From Polyangiaceae bacterium (GTDB taxonomy: Bacteria; Myxococcota_A; Polyangia; Polyangiales; Polyangiaceae): DNA of 64,000 bases. Of this stretch, positions 53,056-63,150 are shown piece by piece (the stretch's first letter is position 1; every line of letters begins with the position of its first letter). The position numbers were made by a program, and so were the translations under genes. The notes beneath the pieces were generated by a model. The model did not search any database, was not told the DNA's origin, and saw only the letters and a program-made list of their open reading frames with translations. The stretch spans positions 62,001 through 126,000 of the forward strand of contig JADJYE010000032.1 of assembly GCA_016719945.1 (NCBI GenBank), in the 5' to 3' direction.

Positions 53056-53909
53056 CTACCTACCCTTGAGCGCGCTCGTCCTGCGAACGATGAGGTCGTA
53101 GACCTCTCGCTTCGAGCGGCCCGTCTCGAGCGCGACGCGCTCAGCCAGATCGCGGGGCCGCAGCCCGGCGCCGAGGCCCGCCTCGATCCGGCGCTCCACC
53201 TCGGAGTCGTCGAGGTTGGGTCGCGGCGCGTCCCAGGGGGCGAGCACCACGGTGAGCTCACCGAGGATCTCGGTCTGGGCGAACGACGCCGCGACGTTGG
53301 ACAGCTCGCCCTCGACGATCTGCTCGTGCAGCTTGGTGAGCTCGCGCGCGACCGTGACCCGGCGGGAGGCCATCAGCGTCGCGAGCTCGGTGAGCGTGGC
53401 CGCGAGCCGCTGCGGTGACTCGAAGAGCACGACGGCGTCGCGCGACGCCGCGATCTCTGCGACGGCGCGCGCACGGTCCAGCCCGCCGCGTGGCAGGAAC
53501 CCCACGAAGCGGAACGCGCCGAAGGCGTAGCCCGAGGCACAGAGCGCGGTGGTCACCGCGCTGGGCCCTGGGATGGGCACGACAGGGATCTCGCGGGCCC
53601 GCGCGGCGGTCACGAGCGCGGCCCCCGGATCGCTCACGCCAGGGGTCCCTGCGTCGGTGCAGAGCGCGACGATACGACCGCCGGCTAGGGCCGAGACCAC
53701 GGCCTCGACGTCCCGCGGGCCCGCGTTGGCGTCGAGCCGCCGGAGCGTCTTGTCGGTCAAGCCGAGGTGCGACAGCAGCTTCTGCGTCCGCCGCGTGTCC
53801 TCTGCGACGACCCAGTCGGCCTCCGCGAGCACGCGCTCGGCGCGGCGCGAGAGGTCATCGAGGTTCCCGATCGGCGTCGCGACGACGTAGAGCGTCCCGA
53901 CGGACGTGG

Positions 53910-53913
<4 letters not shown>
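53056..53913 (-). CDS. rsmI: 16S rRNA (cytidine(1402)-2'-O)-methyltransferase
   Basis: 285 residues. RsmI methylates the 2'-OH of C1402 in the decoding centre using S-adenosylmethionine. The tetrapyrrole-methylase fold shows VVATPIGNLDDLS at the start, EDTRRTQKLLSHL, ALCTDAGTPGVSDPG and PIPGPSAVTTALCASG, all RsmI hallmarks. It starts at a GTG that overlaps the stop of the RpoH-type sigma gene (GTGA), so the two are translationally coupled. The length is normal. Confidence 0.95.
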
Positions 53914-55085
<1,172 letters not shown>

Positions 55086-55208
55086 GCTGTTCTCTGGGGT
55101 GTAGCCCCAACGTATGGCACACCGGCCGGGGGTTGCCTAGAGGAGCGCGGCATCGTCCCCTCACGCCTCGTTCTCGGCCGCGATGCATGGTAGAGCCTCT
55201 CGATCCCC

Positions 55209-55886
55209 GTGAGCACGAAGAGCCCCGCCCCTGGCGAGCGCCCGCGAAGCCTGCGCCCGTGGTTCTTGGTCGCGGCGATGGTGCTCCTTTGGCTCGCGGG
55301 CGTTCAGGGCACGATGAGCGGGTGCCACACCGTGTCGGTGCTGCGACAGGGGAGCATGCCGGACGAGACCGCCGCCATCGAGGCGTCGAAGGGCGCCCCG
55401 GACCCCGTGCAGGGCGTGCTGGTGCTCCGCGACGCGCTCGAGCAGCGGGCGCAGGCCGTGGCCCGGCGGACCACCCTGCCCCTCGGCATCGGACGAGCGA
55501 TGCTCTCGATGCTGCTCGTCACCGCCGCGGCGATGGCGATCGCCGGACGGCCCGGGTCGAGGTCGTTTGCGCTCCAAGCGATCGGGGCGAACGCGGCGTT
55601 CGCCGTGGCGTCGTACGTGCTCTCGGGTGAGGTGCGCGCGGCGTGGATCGACGCGCTGGCGCGCAGCGGCGGCAGCGTCGAGCTCGACGGCAGCGGCGGC
55701 GCGGGCGCCAGCCCGATCGATCTGCGCTCCGCGTCCTTCTGGTACCTCTACTGCCGCACCGCGCTCTTCGTGGAGCTCTCGGTCCTCGCCGTCGCGAGCG
55801 CAGCGCTGCTCTCTCGTCGGACGCGCGCGTTCACCGAGGCGGTCGCGCGCGGCGAGGAGCGGCTCGAGCGAGAAGACGAGCCCTGA
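55209..55886 (+). CDS. Small multi-pass membrane protein of unknown function
   Basis: 225 residues from a GTG at 55209. Hydrophobic segments lie at about 17-36, 97-118 and 122-142, with another near 182-205. The loop after TM1 contains MSGCHTVSVLRQGSMPDE. No catalytic motif was seen. It lies 13 bases upstream of mutL and probably shares its transcript, and it diverges from the RpoH-type gene with 123 bases between them, where both promoters should lie. Confidence 0.65.
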   Translation: MSTKSPAPGERPRSLRPWFLVAAMVLLWLAGVQGTMSGCHTVSVLRQGSMPDETAAIEASKGAPDPVQGVLVLRDALEQRAQAVARRTTLPLGIGRAMLSMLLVTAAAMAIAGRPGSRSFALQAIGANAAFAVASYVLSGEVRAAWIDALARSGGSVELDGSGGAGASPIDLRSASFWYLYCRTALFVELSVLAVASAALLSRRTRAFTEAVARGEERLEREDEP

Positions 55887-55899
55887 GGGCGACGCGACC

Positions 55900-57696
55900 G
55901 TGGGCCTGACACCTCCCGCCGGCGCGCCCATTCGCGTCCTGCCCGACGACCTCGCCAACAAGATCGCCGCTGGCGAGGTGGTGGAGCGCCCCGCGAGCGT
56001 CGTCAAGGAGCTATGCGAGAACGCGCTCGACGCCGGGGCGACGCGGGTCGACGTCTCGATCGAGGGGGGCGGCGTCGCAGCGTGCGTCGTGACGGACGAT
56101 GGCGCCGGGATGTCCGAGGAGGACCTCAAGCTCTCCGTGGCGCGACACGCGACCAGCAAGATCGCTGCGCTCGAAGACCTCTTGGAGATCGCGACCTTCG
56201 GGTTCCGCGGCGAGGCGCTGCCGAGCATCGCGTCGGTCAGTCGCTTCAAGATCGCCTCGCGCCCGCACGGTGCCGACGCCGGGGTGCTGGCGACCACCGA
56301 CGGCAGCGGCGCGCCGCGCCTCGAGCCGATCGGCATGCCCGCGGGCACGCGCGTCGAGGTGCGCGAGCTGTTCTACAACGTGCCCGCCCGGCGGAAGTTC
56401 CTGCGCGCGCTGGCGACCGAGTCGGCGCACGTCACGGAGGTCATCGACGCGATCGCGCTGTCGCGCCCCGACGTGACGGTGACCCTCGAGCGCGACGGGC
56501 GACGCGTGCGAGAGCACCTACGCGCCGCGAGCCGAGAGGAGCGGGTGAAGGGGACCTTGGTCGGGTGGGAGCTCGCGCGCTGCAAGAGCAAGCTGGGTCC
56601 GCTCGAGATCGAGGCGTACCTGTCGAGGCCCGAGAAGGCGCGGATGGGGGCGACCGGCCTCTGGGTGTTCGTGAACGGCAGGCCGGTCAGCGACCGAGCC
56701 CTGGCGCGGAGCGTGGCGCACGCCTACGGCAGCGTGCTCGAGCCCGGACGATACCCTGTGGGGGTCGTCTACTTGGACCTCCCCGGCTCGCTCGTCGACG
56801 TCAACGTGCACCCGCAAAAGAGCGAGGTGCGGTTCGCGGAGCCGCGCGCGGTGCAGGACGCGGTGTGCAGCGCCCTGTCCTCTTCGCTCGGCGCGGTCTT
56901 CACCGGGCAGCTCGGCCTCGGCGCGCCTGCCCGCAGACACGCCGGCCCAGACGCAGGCGCGCTGGCCGGGCCGTCGCCGTTCCACGAGCCGCCCACCCAG
57001 GCCGCCATGTTCAGCGGGAGCGGCGAGCTCCCAGCGCCGAGCGCCCCGCCGGTCCCCTACCCGAGCCGGGGCGATTCGCCAGTGCCGCTGCTGGGGACGA
57101 GCCCCGAGGCGCAGGTCGTCCCGCCGTCGAGCCGCTTCGTCGCCCAGGTCCGCGGGATGTACCTGCTGTGCGAGGCCGAGGACGCGCTCATCGTGCTGGA
57201 CCAGCACGCGGCCGCGGAGCGCGTCACGTTCGATCGGCTCCGGCGCGCGTTCCGCGAGCGCGCGATCGCCGTCCAGTCGCTGCTCGTCCCCGAGGTGCTC
57301 GACGTTCGTCCATCCGACGTGGACCTGGTGGCGAGCGCGGCCGACGCGATCGCGGCGATGGGCATGGACCTGCGGCCCGCAGGCCCGTCACGGCTCGCGA
57401 TCGCCGGAGTCCCGCAGCTCCTCGCGCGCGCCGACCCTCGCGCCCTCGCCACGGCGCTCCTCGGCGAGCTCGAGCGAAGCGGAGGGCGCGACTACTCGGG
57501 CGCCATCGACTTGGCGCTCGCGACGATGGCTTGTCACGGCTCCATCCGGGCCGGCGAGCGCGTGGGAGCCGAGCAGGCGAAGGAGCTGCTCGAGCAGCTG
57601 AAGCGGATCGAGTTCGCGGGGCACTGCCCACACGGTCGACCCATCTTGATGCGGCTGCCGTTCCGTGAGCTCGAGCAGCGAGTGGGCAGGCGATGA
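55900..57696 (+). CDS. mutL: DNA mismatch repair protein MutL
   Basis: 598 residues from the GTG at 55900. The GHKL ATPase domain is intact: NKIAAGEVVERPASVVKEL, ENALDAGA, DDGAGM, and GFRGEALPSIASVS. A disordered linker spans about 345-400. The C-terminal dimer/endonuclease domain has DQHAAAERVTFD at 434-445 and CPHGRP at 576-581, with CHGSIRAGE before it. In nicking MutL proteins the first motif is DQHA(x)2E(x)4E; here the final Glu is Asp, so metal binding may be altered. It coordinates MutS with strand incision. No mutS is nearby. The stop overlaps miaA (ATGA). Confidence 0.95.
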   Translation: MGLTPPAGAPIRVLPDDLANKIAAGEVVERPASVVKELCENALDAGATRVDVSIEGGGVAACVVTDDGAGMSEEDLKLSVARHATSKIAALEDLLEIATFGFRGEALPSIASVSRFKIASRPHGADAGVLATTDGSGAPRLEPIGMPAGTRVEVRELFYNVPARRKFLRALATESAHVTEVIDAIALSRPDVTVTLERDGRRVREHLRAASREERVKGTLVGWELARCKSKLGPLEIEAYLSRPEKARMGATGLWVFVNGRPVSDRALARSVAHAYGSVLEPGRYPVGVVYLDLPGSLVDVNVHPQKSEVRFAEPRAVQDAVCSALSSSLGAVFTGQLGLGAPARRHAGPDAGALAGPSPFHEPPTQAAMFSGSGELPAPSAPPVPYPSRGDSPVPLLGTSPEAQVVPPSSRFVAQVRGMYLLCEAEDALIVLDQHAAAERVTFDRLRRAFRERAIAVQSLLVPEVLDVRPSDVDLVASAADAIAAMGMDLRPAGPSRLAIAGVPQLLARADPRALATALLGELERSGGRDYSGAIDLALATMACHGSIRAGERVGAEQAKELLEQLKRIEFAGHCPHGRPILMRLPFRELEQRVGRR

Positions 57697-58595
57697 GCCC
57701 GACGATCGGGGTCGACCAGGTGACGCCGCCCGAGGAGGGTGAGGTCCTGGTCGTGGTCGGCCCCACCGCCTCCGGGAAGACGGCGCTCGCCATCGCCCTC
57801 GCGCGCCGATTCGGGGGCGAGATCGTGAGCGCCGACTCGGTGCAGATCTACCGGCGCTTCGACGTGGGCTCGGGCAAGCCGACCGCCGAGGAGCGGGCGC
57901 TCGCCCGGCACCACCTGATCGACGCTGTCGAGCCGCTCGGCGCCATGGACGCTGGCCGCTTCGCCGAGCTCGCGGACGCCGCCATCGCCGACATTCGCGC
58001 CCGTGGCCTGCACCCGGTCGTGTGCGGCGGCACGTTCCTGTGGATCAAGGCGCTCTTGTTCGGCCTCGCCGAGGCCGCGCCGCGGGACGAGGTCGTGCGC
58101 GCTCGGCACGACCAGCTCGCGCGCGCTCACGGACGCGCTCACCTGCACGAGCTGCTCGCCCGCGTCGATCCGGCGAGCGCTTCACGCCTCGCGCCCAACG
58201 ATTTCATTCGCGTCTCGCGCGCGCTCGAGGTCCACGAGCTGACCGGCCGGCCGCTGTCCGATTGGCAGAAGGACCACGCCTTCGCCGAGCGCCGCTATCG
58301 TCACCGCCTGCTCGGCGTGCGGCGCGAGCGCGCAGAGCTGGACGCTCGGATCGAGCTCCGCGCACGAGCCTGGCTCGACGGCGGGTGGATCGACGAGGTC
58401 AACGCCCTGGTGGCCGAAGGCTATGGCTCCGCGCGCGCCATGGGCTCGGTCGGCTATCGAGAGGTGCGCGCGTTCCTCGACGGGTCGCTGGCGAAGGACG
58501 CGCTGCTGCCGACGATCGTGCGCTCGACGCGGGTGTTCGTGCGCAGGCAGCGAACGTGGCTCAGGGACGAGCCCGTGACCTGGCTGGAGGAGTAA
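57693..58595 (+). CDS. miaA: tRNA dimethylallyltransferase
   Basis: 300 residues, the usual family length. It adds a dimethylallyl group to A37 of tRNAs reading U-starting codons. Visible features are the P-loop GPTASGKT at 23-30, SADSVQIYRRFDVGSGKPT, HHLIDAVEP, VCGGTFLWIKALLFG and the tRNA-contacting AMGSVGYREV. It is translationally coupled to mutL by a four-base overlap; mutL-miaA linkage is a widespread bacterial arrangement. The RelA/SpoT-domain gene starts five bases after its stop. Confidence 0.96.
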   Translation: MSPTIGVDQVTPPEEGEVLVVVGPTASGKTALAIALARRFGGEIVSADSVQIYRRFDVGSGKPTAEERALARHHLIDAVEPLGAMDAGRFAELADAAIADIRARGLHPVVCGGTFLWIKALLFGLAEAAPRDEVVRARHDQLARAHGRAHLHELLARVDPASASRLAPNDFIRVSRALEVHELTGRPLSDWQKDHAFAERRYRHRLLGVRRERAELDARIELRARAWLDGGWIDEVNALVAEGYGSARAMGSVGYREVRAFLDGSLAKDALLPTIVRSTRVFVRRQRTWLRDEPVTWLEE

Positions 58596-58599
58596 CGGG

Positions 58600-59694
58600 A
58601 TGACCCACACGGCGCTTCTCGATGAATACGACCGCGCCAAGCTCGCGCTCGAGGACCGCGGCGAGGCCATCCGCGAGGAGCTCGCCGCGGCGCTCTCCTC
58701 GAACGACGGGCTCAAGGTCCACTCTGTGAGCCTCCGCCTGAAGGGACGGGAGAGCCTGGCCGGCAAGCTCAGGCGGCCTGACAAGAGCTACCGCTCGCTG
58801 TGGGACATCACCGATCTCGTCGGCATCCGGATCATCACCTACTTCGAGGACGCGGTCGACGAGGTCGGCAGGATCGTCGAGCAGCGGCTGCCGGTCGATC
58901 TCGGTCGCTCGATCGACAAACGCCGGCACGACGCCGGGGCCTTCGGCTACCGATCGTTGCACTACGTGTTCCAGCTCGGTGACGCCTCGCTGCCGCCGCA
59001 GGCCCACGGCGAGGTGCAAGTTCGGACGGTGCTCGAGCATGCTTGGGCCGAGATCGAGCATGACCTCGGGTACAAGGCGCGCGAGGCGATGCCGGCGGCG
59101 GTCCGCCACCGGCTGCACCGCCTCGCCGGGCTGCTCGAGCTCGCCGACCAGGAGTTCGTCACCATTCGGAGGGACCTGGAGCTGTACGCGTCGGAGCTGC
59201 CGCGGCGCATCGCCGCCGCGCGCGAGGCCATACCCCTCGATCGCCTCTCCCTCGTGCCACTGCTCGAGCACCCCGAGGTTCGCGCCCTCGACGCTGCGAT
59301 CGCCTCTTCGCTGGGCAAGGAGCTCGGTGAGGAGCCCTTCTTTCCTGAGTACCTCCTGCGAATGCTGCGCTCGAGCGGCGTCCACACGGTGGCCGACGCC
59401 ATCACCGGGTTCCAGCGTCACCGGCGGTCAATCCTCGCGATGGTGAGCCCGTATTTCGCCTTCGCGTGGAAGACGTGGCGACTGTCCCCAGATCAGATGG
59501 CGCAGATCTACCGCGGGTATTCGCTGTTCTTCCTCGCCCACGCCGAGGTGCTACGAGCCGGCTCGCTCGCGATCGACAAGGCCGAGCGCCTCACGCGCCT
59601 CTATCGAGAGCTCGACTACCCCGAGGACGAACGCGCGGCCCAGGAGGTCGCGGGCAAGCTGCTCGAGGCCTTTCGGGACGTGACCGCCTGCTGA
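58600..59694 (+). CDS. RelA/SpoT synthetase-domain protein (small alarmone synthetase-like)
   Basis: 364 residues. About 40-200 is a RelA/SpoT (p)ppGpp synthetase fold: SLRLKGRESLAGKLRR, IRIITYFEDAVDEVG, GYRSLH at 116-121 and EVQVRTVLEHAWAEIEHDLGYK starting at 138, with the Glu of the catalytic region present. There is no HD hydrolase, TGS or ACT domain, as in small alarmone synthetases, but a helical C-terminal extension of about 165 residues is unusual for them. It may make pppGpp-type alarmones or, like some relatives, another pyrophosphorylated nucleotide. It lies five bases after miaA. Confidence 0.85.
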   Translation: MTHTALLDEYDRAKLALEDRGEAIREELAAALSSNDGLKVHSVSLRLKGRESLAGKLRRPDKSYRSLWDITDLVGIRIITYFEDAVDEVGRIVEQRLPVDLGRSIDKRRHDAGAFGYRSLHYVFQLGDASLPPQAHGEVQVRTVLEHAWAEIEHDLGYKAREAMPAAVRHRLHRLAGLLELADQEFVTIRRDLELYASELPRRIAAAREAIPLDRLSLVPLLEHPEVRALDAAIASSLGKELGEEPFFPEYLLRMLRSSGVHTVADAITGFQRHRRSILAMVSPYFAFAWKTWRLSPDQMAQIYRGYSLFFLAHAEVLRAGSLAIDKAERLTRLYRELDYPEDERAAQEVAGKLLEAFRDVTAC

Positions 59695-59702
59695 AAATGG
59701 CA

Positions 59703-59773
59703 CCGTCACGCCGCTCGGTGACGGAGGTGCAGCACTTTCACCCCCCGGGCCCCCCTTCACTGCGCGAGGGGGG
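59703..59773. terminator. Two hairpins between convergent genes (likely bidirectional terminator)
   Basis: CCGTCAC (59703-59709) pairs with GTGACGG (59718-59724). Then CCCCCCT (59750-59756) pairs with AGGGGGG (59767-59773) around a 10-base loop. They fill the 93-base gap between the RelA/SpoT-domain stop and the stop of the convergent unknown gene, where termination from both sides is needed. Confidence 0.6.
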
Positions 59774-59787
59774 AGAGGCGTCCCGGC

Positions 59788-61107
59788 TCAGCCGAGCTCA
59801 GCGACCAGCGCCGCGATCGCCGCCCGCGTGAACTTCTGGGGCTGCTCGTCGCACAGCGCGCGGCCGAGGGGGCTGGTCATGCGATCGCGGAAGTACTCGT
59901 CGTCTTCGCCGAGCTGAAGGAGCGCCGCGTTCGCGCAGGTGTGGCCGAGCCGCCTGGCGGCGGCGCGCTCCTCCGAGCCGTCTGGCAGGGTGCGCATACG
60001 CTCGCGCTCGCGCTCCGCCACGTGGAGGAGCTCGCCGGCGTCGAGCGAGCCGCGCGGCGCGCCCTCGTCGAGCGTGAAGAGGTAGTGATACGTCACGCCG
60101 TCCTTCGCCTCGATGCGCGCCTCGGTCGCGCCTGCGAGCGCTTCACTGCGCAGGGCCACGTCGACCGCGCCGGGGCTCGACAGCTCGACCCTGAGCAGCG
60201 CCTCGTCGAGGGTGCGCGCCGTGAGCGGGGGTACGTCGTAGCTGAGCGCAGTCGCCTCGGGGGCGCTGTCGAGGAGCGACATGAGCTCGCGCCCCGCCTC
60301 GGTCTCCTCGGCCCTCTTCCAAGGGAACGCCTCGCTGCGCAGACCGAGCACCGCCGCGAGGGCCAGCGGCCCCCAAGGCACGGCGCCGAGCGGATCTCCG
60401 GCGCGACGCGCCTCGGCCCAATGTTGCTCGTGCGCGAGCATCGCGCGCTCGAGCGCAGCGGCGGGGTCGGAGGCACCGAGCCCGGCGACGAGCGGCAGGA
60501 CCAGGTTGCGTAGCCGGTCGGCCCGGTACTCGTCGAGGCGCTCGATCAGCTCCTCGGCGTGAGCGAGCGCGTCGGCGGCGGCCTCCGACGCGGACGTGCG
60601 CCCGGCGCTCGCGCCGAGCGCGATCGCCAAGTAGGCGCGCCTGAACGCGCCTCGCTCCGAGCCCGGGCGAGTCGACATGGCCGTGTTCGGCTCCACGTCG
60701 TCGACGGCCCGCCGCAAGGCCGCGAGCGCAGGGCCGTCGCGCAGGAGCGCGGCGATGGTCAGCGCGGCGAAGAAGTCACCGGGATCGATCGGGCGTCGCT
60801 CGTGCGCGATGACCAGCGGGCGGGCGCCGCGCGTGGCGCGGACACGCCCGAGCACGAGGTCGGACGCACGGGGGCTCGAGGCCATCGCCGCCGCACCGCA
60901 GGCCTGGCTCGCGTGGCCGAGAACATCGGCGACATCGAGCGTGCCCTCGCCGAAGATCGCGAGGCCGACCAACCGCTGTGTGAGCTCGATGAGCTCCCAC
61001 GCTTTGGCGACCCGCAGCTCGGCCTGGACCGAGAGCGCGTCGTAGCGCATACGTGCAGCCTCGAGCCGGTCCGGGGCTGAGGGTGGGTTGCTTCGGCCGG
61101 TCGCCAT
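59788..61107 (-). CDS. Helical protein of unknown function, faintly Imm49-like
   Basis: 439 residues from the ATG at 61107 (a GTG at 61125 adds six). It is entirely helical and Ala/Leu/Arg/Glu-rich, without a signal or membrane segment. The region FFAALTIAALLRDGPALAAL and the surrounding spacing recall immunity-protein-49-type proteins, but similarity is slight and no toxin gene is nearby. A C-terminal alpha/beta part follows (AKDGVTYHYLFTLDEG). The gene converges on the RelA/SpoT-domain gene and diverges from a GNAT gene. Confidence 0.6.
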   Translation of the reverse strand: MATGRSNPPSAPDRLEAARMRYDALSVQAELRVAKAWELIELTQRLVGLAIFGEGTLDVADVLGHASQACGAAAMASSPRASDLVLGRVRATRGARPLVIAHERRPIDPGDFFAALTIAALLRDGPALAALRRAVDDVEPNTAMSTRPGSERGAFRRAYLAIALGASAGRTSASEAAADALAHAEELIERLDEYRADRLRNLVLPLVAGLGASDPAAALERAMLAHEQHWAEARRAGDPLGAVPWGPLALAAVLGLRSEAFPWKRAEETEAGRELMSLLDSAPEATALSYDVPPLTARTLDEALLRVELSSPGAVDVALRSEALAGATEARIEAKDGVTYHYLFTLDEGAPRGSLDAGELLHVAERERERMRTLPDGSEERAAARRLGHTCANAALLQLGEDDEYFRDRMTSPLGRALCDEQPQKFTRAAIAALVAELG

Positions 61108-61175
61108 CCGGGGAGAATCCTCCACGAAGAGCGCGCCCGGGCGCGGGGCCTGAGACAGGGCTAGGATACGTCGCG

Positions 61176-61667
61176 ATGCGCCAGCCGCTCCTCGAGCTCG
61201 CGTTCCAGCCGCTCGACTCCTCCGATGAGACGTTCGCGATCGGCCTCGCGAGGCACGTGTTCGCCGCGTGGTCGCGCGACGCCGGCAGGACCGCCTTCGC
61301 GATGCTCCGCGCGCCGGGTCATGTCGCGGAGGTCGCCTCCACGGCGGGCGAGCGGCTCGGGTTCTACGTGCTGTCGTCGCGCAGGCTCGGCCGCCCGTTT
61401 GGGCCGATCGTGAACCCGGTGGTCGCCCACCTCGACGCGATCGCAGTGCACCCGCGCGCCGAGGGGCAGGGAGTGGGCGGCGCGCTGCTCGAGCAGGCCG
61501 AGCGCCGCGCGCGAGCGCTCGGCGCCGTCGTGATGAGCCTGACCACCGCGGTCGGCAACAGCCGGGCGCAGCGCTTGTTCGCGCGGCACGGCTTCCTGCG
61601 CACCATGAAGACCTCGCGGGCCTACGCGAACGACGAGGACGCCTACGAGATGTTCAAGGCGCTGTGA
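61176..61667 (+). CDS. GNAT-family N-acetyltransferase
   Basis: 163 residues from the ATG at 61176; longer in-frame starts read into the neighbour's opposite strand. The acetyl-CoA-binding motif is AIAVHPRAEGQGVGGALLEQAERRA broken around VHPRAEGQGVGG, followed by VMSLTTAVGNSRAQRLFARHGF, a good GNAT motif B. The N-terminal part (LELAFQPLDSSDETFAIGLAR) is the substrate side. Substrate unknown. It diverges from the helical unknown gene and its stop is 12 bases from the stop side of the Pro-rich gene. Confidence 0.85.
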   Translation: MRQPLLELAFQPLDSSDETFAIGLARHVFAAWSRDAGRTAFAMLRAPGHVAEVASTAGERLGFYVLSSRRLGRPFGPIVNPVVAHLDAIAVHPRAEGQGVGGALLEQAERRARALGAVVMSLTTAVGNSRAQRLFARHGFLRTMKTSRAYANDEDAYEMFKAL

Positions 61668-61679
61668 CCCTGGTCGCGC

Positions 61680-61970
61680 TCAGGGCTCACCGAGCTCGAG
61701 GGCCCGGTCGAGCAGCTCGCCGAACGTGATGGGAGCGCGTGGAGCTGTCCCGCGCGTCGTCGCGACCTCGACGCGCGGAGCAGCCGGGCGTGAGATGACG
61801 TCGACATCCCCGAGCGAACGGACCTCAGCGGTGACGTCGTGTGCGGGTCTCGGCGTGAGCGGCTCATCATCGACGGCGGGTCGCACCACGACCCGGGGCG
61901 ACGACGGCGGCAGCTCGGCGCTCGGCTCGGCAGCGAGAGGGGTGAACGTGGCCCCCGGCCTCCGCCTCAT
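61680..61970 (-). other. Probable true C-terminus of the Pro-rich protein, displaced by a frameshift
   Basis: A 96-codon frame, one base offset from the end of the Pro-rich gene, has GC-rich third positions and a structured-looking end (ITFGELLDRALELGEP). No ribosome site precedes its ATG. The other frame ends instead in a run of Arg/Ala-rich residues unlike the rest. It is therefore more likely the continuation of the upstream gene, with one extra base between about 61970 and 62005, than a separate gene. Confidence 0.55.
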
Positions 61971-63150
61971 CCACGTGTGAGTCGGAGGGCTCGCGCGCCC
62001 GCGACGCTACGCGCTGGCTCTCGACCTCTCCGGACTCCGGGGGGTGCTCCTCGACCCCCTCGAGCGAGTCGTCGATGGGACGCTCCAAAGAGACCTTCTG
62101 CCGCTGGGACTCGGGGATCGGCTCGTCGAGCGCGGCTTCGTCCAGGGAGGGCTCGGCGACCTTCGGCGGTTCGATCGAAGGCTCGGGCGGAGGCACCACG
62201 GAGATGTGGGGCGTGATGGGCACGGAGCGCGACACCGCGTCGGTCGACACCGCGTCGGTCGACACCGCGTCGGTCGACACCGCGTCGATCGACAGCGACT
62301 CGGCCGCGACCGGCTCGGGTGGCTCCGACGACGCAGGCTGCACCGTGGGAGGCGGCTCCGATGGCGGCGGAGGCGGCGGCACCACGGCCGGAGCTGGGTG
62401 CGGCGGTGGGGCGAGGGCTGGCCTCGGAGGCACGGCCGCGAAGGCACGCTCGAGCGCGCTCGGCTCGTGCGCAGGGGGCGGCTTGGCCAGCGCCGGGGCC
62501 ATTCGCTCTGGAGGGAGCGGCGGAGGCACCGAGAGAGGCGGGGGGGCCGCCGAGGCAGCGGGCACCACGAGGTCGTCGAGATCGTCGAGCTCGATCGGCG
62601 GAGAGGACGCACGCGGCAGCGTCGAGGGGCGGGCCTGCGGCCCCGGCAGCGACGAGAGCGTCGGTGCGGCCGGCGGGACGGGGGGCGGAGCGCTCGGCGA
62701 CACCGGCGCATCTCCGGCTCGACTCGTCGCACCGGCGGCGCGCTCCTCCAAGGCGGTCTTCTCGATCTCGTCGAGTACGAGCGCCTCGATCTGCTCTGGG
62801 CTCGCGTCCGACGTGATCTCGTCCTCGAAGGCGTACCCGAAGCCGATCAGCGGCGCCGAGGTCGGGGCAGCGGTCGTCGGGGCAGCGGAGATCGGGGGGG
62901 CGAAGTCCGCGGACGCCTCGCTGGGCGTCGTGAGCGGGCGGGATGCAGGGACGGGCGGCTCGACCAGCGCGAGCGGTGCGTGGGTCCCTTCTCCGGTCTC
63001 GGTGAAGGCCGTCAGCTTCTTCGGCTTGAGCCGGTCCTTCCAGATGCCTGGCGGCAGATCGCGTGGCAGCTCGACGCCGCGCTCCTCGGCGGCTCGTCTG
63101 ACCTTGGCGAGCAACGACTCCAAGACGACGATGCGCTCGTCGGGGCTCAC
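61867..63150 (-). CDS. Pro/Ala-rich protein of unknown function (apparent 3' frameshift)
   Basis: 427 residues as read, from the GTG at 63150 that overlaps the upstream stop (GTGA). About 1-45 is a folded start (SPDERIVVLESLLAKVRRAA, LPPGIWKDRLKP). About 105-145 holds an amphipathic acidic stretch (SPEQIEALVLDEIEKTALEERA). The rest is disordered Pro/Ala with a TDAVS repeat. No catalytic motif was seen. It is probably a scaffold or export-type modular protein, like the GAF-containing protein elsewhere in this window. The last 45 residues are out of character and a frame one base away continues to 61680, so an indel is suspected. It forms an operon with the gene just upstream. Confidence 0.6.
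   Translation of the reverse strand: MSPDERIVVLESLLAKVRRAAEERGVELPRDLPPGIWKDRLKPKKLTAFTETGEGTHAPLALVEPPVPASRPLTTPSEASADFAPPISAAPTTAAPTSAPLIGFGYAFEDEITSDASPEQIEALVLDEIEKTALEERAAGATSRAGDAPVSPSAPPPVPPAAPTLSSLPGPQARPSTLPRASSPPIELDDLDDLVVPAASAAPPPLSVPPPLPPERMAPALAKPPPAHEPSALERAFAAVPPRPALAPPPHPAPAVVPPPPPPSEPPPTVQPASSEPPEPVAAESLSIDAVSTDAVSTDAVSTDAVSRSVPITPHISVVPPPEPSIEPPKVAEPSLDEAALDEPIPESQRQKVSLERPIDDSLEGVEEHPPESGEVESQRVASRAREPSDSHVDEAEAGGHVHPSRCRAERRAAAVVAPGRGATRRR
62231..62290 (-). repeat. Four tandem 15-base coding repeats (TDAVS)
   Basis: Four consecutive 15-base units, GACACCGCGTCGGTC on the plus strand, with the fourth differing at one base, code for SIDAVSTDAVS-type repeats in the disordered part of the Pro-rich protein. 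Near-exact identity suggests recent slippage. Confidence 0.9.

Noticed and set aside
62231..62290. Short direct repeats considered as a CRISPR-like array
   Set aside because: Units are contiguous with no spacers and code TDAVS in frame.
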